Positions 53,526-62,576 of a stretch of DNA of 64,000 bases are shown here, in pieces. The number at the start of each line of letters is the position of its first letter. Positions within the stretch are counted from its first letter, which is position 1. Source of the DNA: Lacinutrix sp. Bg11-31 (lineage in GTDB: Bacteria; Bacteroidota; Bacteroidia; Flavobacteriales; Flavobacteriaceae); NCBI RefSeq assembly GCF_002831665.1, contig NZ_CP025118.1:2418001-2482000 (forward strand). Reading direction: 5' to 3'. Position numbers and translations under genes: made by a program. The notes beneath the pieces were generated by a model. The model saw nothing but the letters and a program-made list of their open reading frames with translations, was not told where the DNA came from and ran no database searches.

Positions 53526-54412
53526 ATGAAAAAATATTTCTCTATTAAAATTCCAGAGCCATGTCACGAAGGCTGGGAAACAATGTCTCCAAAAGGCAAA
53601 GGTCGTTATTGTAGCTCATGTTCAAAAACAGTAGTTGATTTTTCTAAAATGGATGTGTCAGAAATTCAAGATTTTTTAGTTAAAAAAAAAGACAAAAGTA
53701 TCTGCGGACATATTAGCCAAACAAAGTTAGATTCTATAAATATTAGAATTCCGTTAAGTTTAATTCAGCAAAATCATAATGTCTACAAATCATTCTTTTT
53801 TGTAATTTTAATTGTAATGGGAACATCGTTATTTAGTTGTAATTCTAAAAATGAAAAACCACAAAAAATTGATAGTATTGAAATAATAGATACTAAAAAA
53901 ATGAAGTTGTTGATGTTTTGGGTTTTATAGAATCTACAAAAAGAATAGATAGCGTAATTAAATACCAAAAACCTAAAAAAGAAATTATTACTATAGGAAA
54001 AGTAATTACTGTAGATGGTGATATGATACTTGAAGAACATTCACCTACCGAACTTTATCCAGTATACATTGTAGATGAATACCCTGAATTTAAAGAAACT
54101 ACTTCAAAATTATCAAAAGAAGAAAATAAAAAGCAATTTCAATCTCAATTAAATCAATTTGTTAAAAACAATTTTAAGAAAACAGTAGTTGATAGTCTAG
54201 AGTTAATAGTAAAGCAAAAAATATATGTAGATTTTGAAATCACAAATACTGGTAATATAATTATTAAACGAACAAGAGCATATTATCCAGAATTAGAAAA
54301 AGAAGCCGAACGTGTTTTAAAAAAGCTCCCAAAATTAATGCCTGCTAGAAAAGATGGAAAAGCGGTTTCTGTAAGCTACATTTTACCTATAATATTTAAT
54401 ATTGAAGAATAA
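53526..54412 (+). pseudogene. TonB-like energy transducer gene split by a -1 frameshift
   Basis: Two adjoining reading frames make one protein. The first (53526-53930, 134 residues) has the Bacteroidota energy-transducer N-terminus PCHEGWETM...GRYCSSCSKTVVDF, with four Cys in a zinc-ribbon-like pattern, then one transmembrane helix. The second (from about 53904 to 54412) holds the periplasmic TonB C-terminal-like domain (VKQKIYVDFEITNTGNI, EAERVLKKLPKLMPARKDGK). Adding one A to the seven-A run at 53895-53901 joins them as ...DTKKNEVVDVLGFIEST, with no stop. This could be a real inactivating frameshift, a sequencing error in a homopolymer, slippage-based phase variation, or recoding. Confidence 0.8.
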
Positions 54413-54431
54413 ATACAATTATTAAATATCG

Positions 54432-54439
54432 TAGTTTTG
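54432..54439 (+). promoter_or_regulatory. -7 promoter element of dxs
   Basis: TAGTTTTG matches TAnnTTTG and ends 4 nt before the GTG start, so the transcript would start at or next to the start codon. Confidence 0.5.
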
Positions 54440-54443
54440 TTAA

Positions 54444-56216
54444 GTGAAACAAAAATTACTTCAACATATAAACTACCCAAAAGATTTACGTCTTTTAAAA
54501 CAAGAGCAGTTACCTGAATTAGCTCAAGAATTACGTGAGTTTATTATAAACATAGTAGCTACTAAAGAAGGTCATTTAGGCGCTAGTTTAGGTGTGGTAG
54601 ATTTAACTATTGCCTTACATTTTGTGTTTAACACACCAAAAGATCAATTGGTTTGGGATGTTGGCCATCAAGCTTACGGTCATAAAATTTTAACTGGTAG
54701 AAGAGAAAGTTTTGACACCAATAGACAATATGGTGGTTTAAGTGGATTTCCAAATAGATTAGAAAGTGAATACGATGCTTTTGGTGTTGGACATTCCTCT
54801 ACATCTATTTCTGCTGCTCTAGGAATGGCTATTGCAACACAGCTAAAAGGGGACTTAAAAACCCAGCATATTGCTGTTATTGGAGATGCTTCCATTGCAA
54901 GCGGAATGGCTTTTGAAGGTCTAAATCATGCTGGAGTTACAGATGCTAATTTACTAGTTATATTAAACGATAATGCCATTGGTATTGACCCAAGTGTTGG
55001 TGCTTTAAAACAATATTTAACTAACGTTAAAAAAGGGACTCAAAAGCAAGATAATATTTTTGAGGCCTTAAATTTTGATTATTCTGGACCAATAGATGGT
55101 CATGATTTACCGCTTTTAATTAACGAATTAGAAAGATTAAAAAAGGTAAAAGGACCAAAATTTTTACACGTTATTACTACAAAAGGAAAAGGTTTACGTC
55201 AAGCGGAAGAAAACCAGGTTACTTATCATGCTCCAGGGAAATTTAATAAGGATACTGGAGAATTAATTCCAAAACCAGAACTAAAACAGCCTCCAAAATA
55301 TCAAGATGTTTTTGGACACACTATTGTTGAATTAGCAAAGCAGAACGATAAAATTATTGGAATTACACCAGCAATGCCAACTGGTAGCTCTTTAAAATAC
55401 ATGATGGAGCAAATTCCTGAACGCGCTTTCGATGTTGGTATAGCTGAACAACATGCAGTAACTTTTGCAGCAGGATTAGCAACACAAGGCATGGTACCGT
55501 TTTGTAATATTTACTCTACATTTTTACAACGTGCTTACGATCAAGTAATACATGATGTAGCATTACAAAACTTACCGGTAATTTTCTGTTTAGATCGTGC
55601 TGGTTTAGTTGGTGAAGATGGAGCTACACATCATGGTGTTTTTGACTTGGCTTACTTGAGATGCATTCCAAACCTTATTATTTTCGCGCCTAGAAATGAA
55701 ATTGAATTACGTAACATTATGTACACTGCTCAGCTAGGTTTAGATCATCCTATTGCTATTAGATACCCAAGAGGAAGAGGACAAATTTTAGATTGGAGAC
55801 AACCGTTTTCTAAAATTGAAATTGGGAAAGGACTTTGCCTTATAAAAGGAACAAAAACAGCCATTCTTTCTATTGGTAGTATTGCTAAAAATGTGACTGA
55901 TGCTTTAGATTTATTAGAAGACACATCTACATTTTCACATTATGATATGTGTTTTGTTAAACCTTTAGATTTAACAATGCTTCAGAATATATTTAATACT
56001 CATGAAACAATTATTTCTATTGAAGATGGTGCAATAACCGGTGGTTTTGGAAGTGCAATTGCAGAATTTTCAGCAAAGTACAACTACAAAAATAAATTAA
56101 TATTAAAAGGTGTTCCTGATACTTTTACAGAACATGGAACGGTTTTAGAATTGCAACAATCTCTGCATCTAGACTCAAAAAATCTAAGTTTGTTTCTAAA
56201 AAAAATGACAGACTAA
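54444..56216 (+). CDS. dxs: 1-deoxy-D-xylulose-5-phosphate synthase
   Basis: A 590-residue thiamine-diphosphate enzyme that condenses pyruvate and glyceraldehyde-3-phosphate, the first step of the MEP isoprenoid pathway. The ThDP motif GDASIASGMAFEGLNHAG ... LNDNAIGI is at about 148-180, DVGHQAYGHKILTGR at about 72-86, the catalytic Glu/His region in DVGIAEQHAVTFAAGLA, and DRAGLVGEDGATHHG near 390-405. It is somewhat shorter than the E. coli enzyme (620). The start is GTG: it gives the family N-terminus (LLQHINYPKDLRLL) and no ATG is suitably placed. The gene has its own promoter. Confidence 0.96.
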   Translation: MKQKLLQHINYPKDLRLLKQEQLPELAQELREFIINIVATKEGHLGASLGVVDLTIALHFVFNTPKDQLVWDVGHQAYGHKILTGRRESFDTNRQYGGLSGFPNRLESEYDAFGVGHSSTSISAALGMAIATQLKGDLKTQHIAVIGDASIASGMAFEGLNHAGVTDANLLVILNDNAIGIDPSVGALKQYLTNVKKGTQKQDNIFEALNFDYSGPIDGHDLPLLINELERLKKVKGPKFLHVITTKGKGLRQAEENQVTYHAPGKFNKDTGELIPKPELKQPPKYQDVFGHTIVELAKQNDKIIGITPAMPTGSSLKYMMEQIPERAFDVGIAEQHAVTFAAGLATQGMVPFCNIYSTFLQRAYDQVIHDVALQNLPVIFCLDRAGLVGEDGATHHGVFDLAYLRCIPNLIIFAPRNEIELRNIMYTAQLGLDHPIAIRYPRGRGQILDWRQPFSKIEIGKGLCLIKGTKTAILSIGSIAKNVTDALDLLEDTSTFSHYDMCFVKPLDLTMLQNIFNTHETIISIEDGAITGGFGSAIAEFSAKYNYKNKLILKGVPDTFTEHGTVLELQQSLHLDSKNLSLFLKKMTD

Positions 56217-56256
56217 ATATTTAGTCTGCCATTTAATAATATAAGTTACTTATTTC

Positions 56257-56976
56257 TTAGTTTGTACTAAACGACCAAACTTGTCCAATGCTTTTAACAC
56301 CATTATTATCTTTAGTATCTATTCTCCAATAATAAGTTGTTGCTGCTACTGTTGTTACATCAAAAGTAGAAGCTGCAACATCTAATTGTACTTGAGCTGG
56401 ATCTGTAGTATCTCCAAAATACAAATCATAAGTTAATGTATCACTTGCATCTACATCACTTCCAGACCAATCTAAGGTTGTTGTTCCTGCACTAAAAACA
56501 GCATCTAAAGCTGGAGCGTTTAAAGACGCTGCAAATGGAGCATGATTTGATACACCATCTCCTTCAGTATAAAAAGCAAAAGTTTGAGAAGCTGTTGCTT
56601 CATCTTCACTATCAAAAGCGACTACATTCCAATAATAAGCAGTTCCATTTTGTAATGTTACTGTTCTACTGGTTGCTGTAGTTGTAATTTGCTCTACAAT
56701 ATTTGTTTGATTTCTATCTAGTGCAATTGTTAATCTATAATTAATAGTGTCTCCATCTACGTCTGTTGCTGCAGACCAAGTAAACTCTATAGTGCTATCT
56801 ATACAAAGTAAATCTGAACTTGGGTAAGTTAGTGCACCTACTGCTGTAGGTGCTGTATTAGGCTCTGGCGTAGGTGCTACAGCTGCAGTTCCACCACCAT
56901 CATCATCACTACCGCAAGAAGTAATTAAAACAAATACAAATAGTATTACTGGTAATAATTTTATTTTCTTAATCAT
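56257..56976 (-). CDS. Lipoprotein with tandem fibronectin type III-like domains
   Basis: A 239-residue lipoprotein (lipobox ITSC, Cys21) with an Asp/Gly-rich then Pro/Ala-rich linker and two similar beta-sandwich domains (about 45-140 and 145-238). Each carries a W..A/S.D.D...Y.L...T...Y.W.V/I pattern of FN3/Ig-like folds. It lies 5 nt downstream of the large T9SS gene, which suggests that the two products act together at the surface. Binding partner unknown. Confidence 0.82.
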   Translation of the reverse strand: MIKKIKLLPVILFVFVLITSCGSDDDGGGTAAVAPTPEPNTAPTAVGALTYPSSDLLCIDSTIEFTWSAATDVDGDTINYRLTIALDRNQTNIVEQITTTATSRTVTLQNGTAYYWNVVAFDSEDEATASQTFAFYTEGDGVSNHAPFAASLNAPALDAVFSAGTTTLDWSGSDVDASDTLTYDLYFGDTTDPAQVQLDVAASTFDVTTVAATTYYWRIDTKDNNGVKSIGQVWSFSTN

Positions 56977-56981
56977 ATCTT

Positions 56982-59900
56982 TTATTTTTTAATAATTCTT
57001 ATAACTTCTGGAGTATCTAAATTCAGTTTAATAAAATATATTCCTGAGTTTAAATTAGCAAAAGGAACATCTAAAGAATTAGAGTTGTTTTTTATGTAGT
57101 TTTTATTGATAACTAACTTCCCATTTACATCATAAACCTGAACACTAATTTCAGATTGCGTAACAGTGTTTGGTAATGTTATTTTAAGATTGTTAATAAC
57201 TGGGTTTGGACTCGCTACAATGTTTAAAGCATTTTCAATAGTTGCTTTAAAAGTTCCTTCACAAGCTTTAGCTGTTTTAATTTCTAATGCTCCAGAACCT
57301 ATTAGTTCTAAATCAAAAGTTGGATCACTTGTTATTGTTATTACCTCATCGTTAAATAAAACAGTATATGGTGCTGTACCTCTACTAACATCTACAGAAG
57401 TAATATTAGAACCATCATTATTATTTACAATTTGTAAATCAATAACATCTGCGGCTTCTATATTAATCTCAAAACATTGTTCGAATGTTGTTCCATTAAC
57501 AGCAACACAAACAGTGTAAGAACCTACTGCAATGTTTTCAAAAGAATAACTTGATGTTACTTGCTCTGAAAGGTTTAAACCATTACCAACAACAGTTGCT
57601 GTATAAGTAACATACGTCTCGTTAGCATTAACTATTATTTTACCATTGTTTTCTCCTGTACAAGTTTCAGAAATAACTTCTAAAGAAATATTATCTGCAT
57701 TAGTGTAACTAGTATCGCAAATATCTCCTATTCCATTTCCATTAGTATCAGCTTGATCTGCATTAACAGTATCTATACAGTTATCTACAGCATCAACAAC
57801 ACCATCACCATCTGTATCTTGGCAAACATCACCAACACCATCACCATCTGTATCTAATTGATTTGTATTAGCTGTTGTTGGACAATTATCGTTAATATCT
57901 AAAACACCATCATTATCTGTATCTTGACAAGCATCGCCAACTCCATCACCATCTGTATCTGCTTGATCAGGGTTAGCAGTGTTTAAACAATTATCTATAT
58001 CGTTTATAACACCATCTCCGTCCTCATCACCAGTTCCGTCAATTTTAAATTCTCCAGAAAAAACTCCTCTTCCGTAAGTAGCTGCAAAGACCATATTATC
58101 ATCTCTTAAGTCTAAATCTAACACTTTTACGTTAGACATTCCGTTAAAAGCTTGATTCCAATTAGGACTAGCTGCAGAAAAATTGTTTGTGTACCAAACT
58201 CCTAATTCTGTACCAATAATTACTTCATCTAAACTTAATGGGTTTTGAAGAATCGTTTTAACAGGCATGTCTGGTAAATCTCCTTCTTTTTGTTGCCAAG
58301 AAGCACCACTATTATTAGTGTACCAAATATTTTGCACACCATAATTATGTATAGTTACAAAAATTTCATTTTCAGATTGACCAAATTCAATATCAGAAAT
58401 ACTTCCGACTATTACATTAGCTAAGTCTAATTCTATAAAAGTAGGAGAGTTACTCTCTGCATTTTCAACTTTAAACACATCACCTAAAACAGTTCCAACT
58501 AAAAGTGTTGAAGAAGCTGTAGTGTGAGTTGAAACGGTAAAAGCTGTCGGTGTAGAATCCATTTCTGGATCTGTTAAACTTGTACCTTGAACTGTTGCTT
58601 GAGATTTTATACCAGAATATCGTCTAATTATACTGTTACCTCCAGCTGAATAATTTGAGTATAAAATATCTAGATTAGAATCTAACGCTTGTGGATTAAT
58701 AAATGCTCCATTTGATTCACTTTCATTATTAATAGTTATACTAGTATTAGTATTTAAGTCTAAAAGATTTATACCTGAATTATACACATAATTTCTTATC
58801 ATATATCTATCTGTACCATCTTGGTCGAAAAAAGTATAAGCACCATCTCCTCCGTAAGGTTCTGTTGAAGAATCTGTTTGATTAGGATTTGCATTTGCAA
58901 ATAACTGTGTACCATTATCTTGTAATCCACCTGCAAAATAATCGCCTGTAAAGGCTGTAGTTGGCCCAACACCAACAGTGTAAAACTGTGAAGTATTAAA
59001 GTCTTTATTTCTTGCGCTTGTTGTATTACCAGCATTTGCTGAAAAATAAACGCCTCCATCATTACCAAATGCTACTACAGATGAAGATCCATTTGCAAAA
59101 GTCATAGCGTGTTGATCTGAATGTACCTCTTGGTATCCAAATCCACCATACCAGTGAGTAAATTGAATCCAAGTTGCACCTGCAGTTGATGAACTAAATA
59201 AATCAATACCTCCTGCGTAAATTGTTTCGTCATCATTCGGATCAATTTCTAACATTAAATCGTAAAAAGCTTGACCTCTAGTAAAATCATTAGCATCAAT
59301 TCCACTATCAGCATCATTTGGCAAACTTAAATCTACAGAGGTAGTAAAACCATTTTCTGTCTTTTCCATAAGTACTGGATTTGTATCATCTCCTTGAGCT
59401 AAAACAAATACTTTCTCTGAGTTTGAAGCAGAAACTGCTATTTGTGTTCTACTAGCAGTTGGAATAGTTCTTTTTAAAGTAAAGTTTAATCCATCTACCG
59501 ATCGAAATATTTTTCCACCACCATCTCCAAAGAGAGAGCTATTTGTAGTAGAAAGCCAGACATCATTATCAGCACCAATCTCAATATCATTTGGACAATG
59601 TTTATTTCCATCTGCTGTTAAAGGCATTGTTATTTCATTCCAACTAACACCATTATCTATAGATTGGTATAATCCATATTCTGGTCCAGTAAGATAAGTT
59701 GTTGCATTTGATGCACCATAAAAACTATCTCCTGCAGCAACATATACTTCAGAAACACCATTATTATTTCTAACCTTTATATCGTTTACAAACTGTATTC
59801 CTGGTACTAGGTTACCTGTAAAAGTATCTGTTGAAGGATTTAAATCTCCTGAGACAGCTCCTGCTAATACAGCAGCCTCTATAATATCTCCATCGGTTTT

Positions 59901-60974
59901 AGAAATCATAACAGAAGGAATTGTTACAGCTGGATCAGTTCCTCCCATTGGAACAGGCTGTCCTTCTACATTATTCATCATAATTACAGCTAGTGCTCCT
60001 TCGTCTTGAGCGCTTTTAACTTTTACGGTGAAATTACATACACCTCTTCTTATTAGAACTATTTTACCACTAAGTGCAGCAGGATTTGTTACAGCTCCAC
60101 AACCTTGTGCTGAAGTAGATGTATTTCCGTTTTGAGTAACACTAGCTGACTCAATCAATACTATATCACTACTTATTACATTAGTTATTTGTGTACCAAA
60201 AGCAGTAGTAGGAAAAGATAAATAATCTCCTGTAATACTACTAGGCGTATTTATTGTAATATTTGAAGCAGACTCAAAAGTAGTTGGTCCTGTTATACCT
60301 CCAAATACTTTAGCCCAAGTTGTCCCAGCATCTTCAGACTTCCATACACCATCTCCATTAACATCTCCATTAACATATGATTCTCCTGTTCCAACATAAA
60401 AGATATTGAAATTATTAGGGTCAAAAGTAATACAACTTACTGCTAAATTTTCTGGAATATCAACTCTTGTCCAAGTTGTATTAGCATCAGAAATTTTAGT
60501 ATTCTTCCATAAACCTCCACTAACACCTCCAGCAAAAAGCGTTTCGTTAGTAGAATCATTTGGATCAAACATAATTGCTCTTGTTCTTCCTCCTACGTTG
60601 TTTGGACCTCTTTCTATCCAACTATTATCAATAGCGTCTCCAGGCACTCTTGCAGAGGCTAAAAAAGCATCTCTTTTCTGTACTTGGTCTGCTCTAATTT
60701 GTTTTAAATTTTCATAGGTTGGTCTTCCTAATACAGGATTCATAGTCAACTCCCATTCTTGCTCATAATATTTATTAGGTGTTAAACCCGCAGCTTTCCT
60801 TTCAGGCTTACTTAGTTTAAGCATGTCCTTAAATGGGCTTTTTTCCAAGTTCTCTTTATGAGTTTTCTTAGTAGCAACTTGATTTGTAAGTTGCCTCTCT
60901 TCATTATTGGATAATGTAAAGAGTGCGATAAATACTAAAACGCAAGATGTTAGAATAATAATTTTCTTTTTCAT
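56982..60974 (-). CDS. Large T9SS-exported beta-propeller protein with PA and thrombospondin type 3 repeats
   Basis: A 1330-residue secreted protein with a short signal or anchor segment (about 4-22). Sortilin/BNR-type repeats (GVSGGLWKN..., GDGVWKSEDAGTTW, YQSIDNGVSWNEI, WYTNNSGASWQQK) form one or two beta-propellers over about 115-960. A protease-associated (PA) domain (about 255-390, with GCGAVTNPAALSGKIVLIRRG in part) is inserted in the first. Thrombospondin type 3 calcium-binding repeats (DTDGDGVGD, NCPTTANTNQLD) cover about 985-1085. The type A T9SS sorting domain starts at IVASPNPVI. No protease triad is seen. It is likely a surface or secreted binding protein. Confidence 0.88.
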   Translation of the reverse strand: MKKKIIILTSCVLVFIALFTLSNNEERQLTNQVATKKTHKENLEKSPFKDMLKLSKPERKAAGLTPNKYYEQEWELTMNPVLGRPTYENLKQIRADQVQKRDAFLASARVPGDAIDNSWIERGPNNVGGRTRAIMFDPNDSTNETLFAGGVSGGLWKNTKISDANTTWTRVDIPENLAVSCITFDPNNFNIFYVGTGESYVNGDVNGDGVWKSEDAGTTWAKVFGGITGPTTFESASNITINTPSSITGDYLSFPTTAFGTQITNVISSDIVLIESASVTQNGNTSTSAQGCGAVTNPAALSGKIVLIRRGVCNFTVKVKSAQDEGALAVIMMNNVEGQPVPMGGTDPAVTIPSVMISKTDGDIIEAAVLAGAVSGDLNPSTDTFTGNLVPGIQFVNDIKVRNNNGVSEVYVAAGDSFYGASNATTYLTGPEYGLYQSIDNGVSWNEITMPLTADGNKHCPNDIEIGADNDVWLSTTNSSLFGDGGGKIFRSVDGLNFTLKRTIPTASRTQIAVSASNSEKVFVLAQGDDTNPVLMEKTENGFTTSVDLSLPNDADSGIDANDFTRGQAFYDLMLEIDPNDDETIYAGGIDLFSSSTAGATWIQFTHWYGGFGYQEVHSDQHAMTFANGSSSVVAFGNDGGVYFSANAGNTTSARNKDFNTSQFYTVGVGPTTAFTGDYFAGGLQDNGTQLFANANPNQTDSSTEPYGGDGAYTFFDQDGTDRYMIRNYVYNSGINLLDLNTNTSITINNESESNGAFINPQALDSNLDILYSNYSAGGNSIIRRYSGIKSQATVQGTSLTDPEMDSTPTAFTVSTHTTASSTLLVGTVLGDVFKVENAESNSPTFIELDLANVIVGSISDIEFGQSENEIFVTIHNYGVQNIWYTNNSGASWQQKEGDLPDMPVKTILQNPLSLDEVIIGTELGVWYTNNFSAASPNWNQAFNGMSNVKVLDLDLRDDNMVFAATYGRGVFSGEFKIDGTGDEDGDGVINDIDNCLNTANPDQADTDGDGVGDACQDTDNDGVLDINDNCPTTANTNQLDTDGDGVGDVCQDTDGDGVVDAVDNCIDTVNADQADTNGNGIGDICDTSYTNADNISLEVISETCTGENNGKIIVNANETYVTYTATVVGNGLNLSEQVTSSYSFENIAVGSYTVCVAVNGTTFEQCFEINIEAADVIDLQIVNNNDGSNITSVDVSRGTAPYTVLFNDEVITITSDPTFDLELIGSGALEIKTAKACEGTFKATIENALNIVASPNPVINNLKITLPNTVTQSEISVQVYDVNGKLVINKNYIKNNSNSLDVPFANLNSGIYFIKLNLDTPEVIRIIKK

Positions 60975-61056
60975 GTTTTTTTTTTAAGTTTTTAAAAATA
61001 CCTATTTTTATTAATACTTTAAGAGTTTTATTGTTAAAATTTAAAAGATCCTATAA

Positions 61057-62397
61057 TCAAAAACTAAACCCTTTTATTTTCTTATATTGAATAATAGCCT
61101 GACTATCACTCAATAAAGAGATGTAATGACAAACACTCAAAAGTCTTTCATATAAACTTTCTTGGTCTATTTTTATAGTTTTTGGTAAACCTTTTAGAAT
61201 TAGTTTATCGTAATTAGACGCTGTATTATCAAAACAATTATTCACTGCTTTTGTATAGGTTTCAAGCAAAGTACTTAATACTCCATAACCAGCAATTTCC
61301 TTATCAACAACTTCTGTAGATTGATAAATTTTCTCAACACTTAACTTAATGATGTCATCAATTTGGGCTTCGTATTTACTTTTATCTAATAATCCATCAC
61401 TAAACGTTCCTGCTAAAATGGCTTCTTCATTTTTCATAAACATATCAATAGCCTCTTCAATCAATGCTCCAATTGCTAAAGCTCTTAAATAGCTAATACG
61501 GTCTTCGGTATTAGAAAGCGTGTGATACTTTTCGGTTTTAATTTTATCTCTAACCAAGTTTATTAAATACTCTAGTGCAAAAGCTTCTGGTATTAACCCT
61601 AAATTAATGCCATCTTCAAAATCTATTATTGTGTAACAAATATCGTCTGCTGCTTCTACTAAAAAAGCCAAAGGATGTCTAGCATAACTAATATCTTTTT
61701 CACTTCTCTTCTCTAATCCTAATTCTTCTGCAACATCTATAAATGCTTCTTTTTCATTCTGAAAAAACCCATACTTCTTATCTGCAATATGGTTAGTTGG
61801 CTTTTTTGGTAACGATTCTTTTGGGTATTTTGTAAAAGCACCAAGTGTTGCATAACTTAAACGCAAGCCACCTTCTCTGCCTATTCTACTTTGTGTAACA
61901 ATTTTAAATCCGTTTGCATTACCTTCAAAATCGCATAAGTCTTGATATTCTTTTTTATTTAATTTCTCCTTATGCTCTTTTCCTTTTCCAGACTTAAAGA
62001 ATTCTCCAATCGCTTTTTCTCCAGAGTGACCAAAAGGTGGATTCCCTATATCGTGTGCTAAAGCTGCAGCAGCTACAATAGCTCCAAAATCGTGTGCTTG
62101 GTAGCCATGAATATTTTGCAAATGCGGATGTTTTTCTAATATTTTCTGTCCAACACGTCGTCCTAAAGAGCGACCAACAACACTAACTTCTAAACTGTGT
62201 GTTAAACGCGTGTGCACAAAATCGGTTTGAGATAATGGAATAACTTGTGTCTTATCTTGAAGGCTTCTAAATTCCGAAGAAAAAATAATACGATCGTAAT
62301 CGACCTCAAAACCTAAACGTGTTTCATCCTGTTCTTTACGTAATCTTTTATTTGTGTCGCCAAAACGTTTTAACGATAGTAGTTGTTCCCAATTCAT
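61057..62397 (-). CDS. dgt: Deoxyguanosinetriphosphate triphosphohydrolase
   Basis: A 446-residue HD-domain dNTPase that releases triphosphate from dGTP (or other dNTPs) in the cytoplasm. N-terminal FSSEFRSLQDKTQVIPL is followed by HTRLTHSLEVS (first His), ALAHDIGNPPFGHSGE (His-Asp pair), and a later Asp in EAADDICYTIIDFEDG. Length is within the family range. It is a single gene, divergent from the TonB receptor at the right edge. Confidence 0.95.
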   Translation of the reverse strand: MNWEQLLSLKRFGDTNKRLRKEQDETRLGFEVDYDRIIFSSEFRSLQDKTQVIPLSQTDFVHTRLTHSLEVSVVGRSLGRRVGQKILEKHPHLQNIHGYQAHDFGAIVAAAALAHDIGNPPFGHSGEKAIGEFFKSGKGKEHKEKLNKKEYQDLCDFEGNANGFKIVTQSRIGREGGLRLSYATLGAFTKYPKESLPKKPTNHIADKKYGFFQNEKEAFIDVAEELGLEKRSEKDISYARHPLAFLVEAADDICYTIIDFEDGINLGLIPEAFALEYLINLVRDKIKTEKYHTLSNTEDRISYLRALAIGALIEEAIDMFMKNEEAILAGTFSDGLLDKSKYEAQIDDIIKLSVEKIYQSTEVVDKEIAGYGVLSTLLETYTKAVNNCFDNTASNYDKLILKGLPKTIKIDQESLYERLLSVCHYISLLSDSQAIIQYKKIKGFSF

Positions 62398-62576
62398 AGT
62401 AAGCTATTAATTGCATGCAAGATATAAATTTCAATGTTAAATTAAGGTTTCCTAATTATAAAAACATAATCACCTTGATAACATTAAACTAACGTTTTGA
62501 TGAAAAAGGTTTAACCTCTAGTTAACCTTGACTTTACATGTTGATGGTTTCTTTGCAGCAGAAATTAAACTATAAA
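62398..62576. other. Divergent intergenic region dgt / TonB receptor
   Basis: This 179-nt AT-rich region contains the TTAACCT direct repeat and, at about 62544-62556, GGTTTCTTTGC, a poor -7-like match (CTTTG) for the rightward gene. No clear promoter for dgt was found, and no RNA gene is seen. Confidence 0.4.
62511..62528 (+). promoter_or_regulatory. Candidate direct-repeat operator TTAACCT-N4-TTAACCT
   Basis: TTAACCT occurs at 62511-62517 and again at 62522-62528, an 11-nt period. This is the spacing used by OmpR/PhoB-type response regulators. It lies 49 nt before the ATG of the TonB receptor, where an activator site for the -35 region is expected. Confidence 0.4.
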
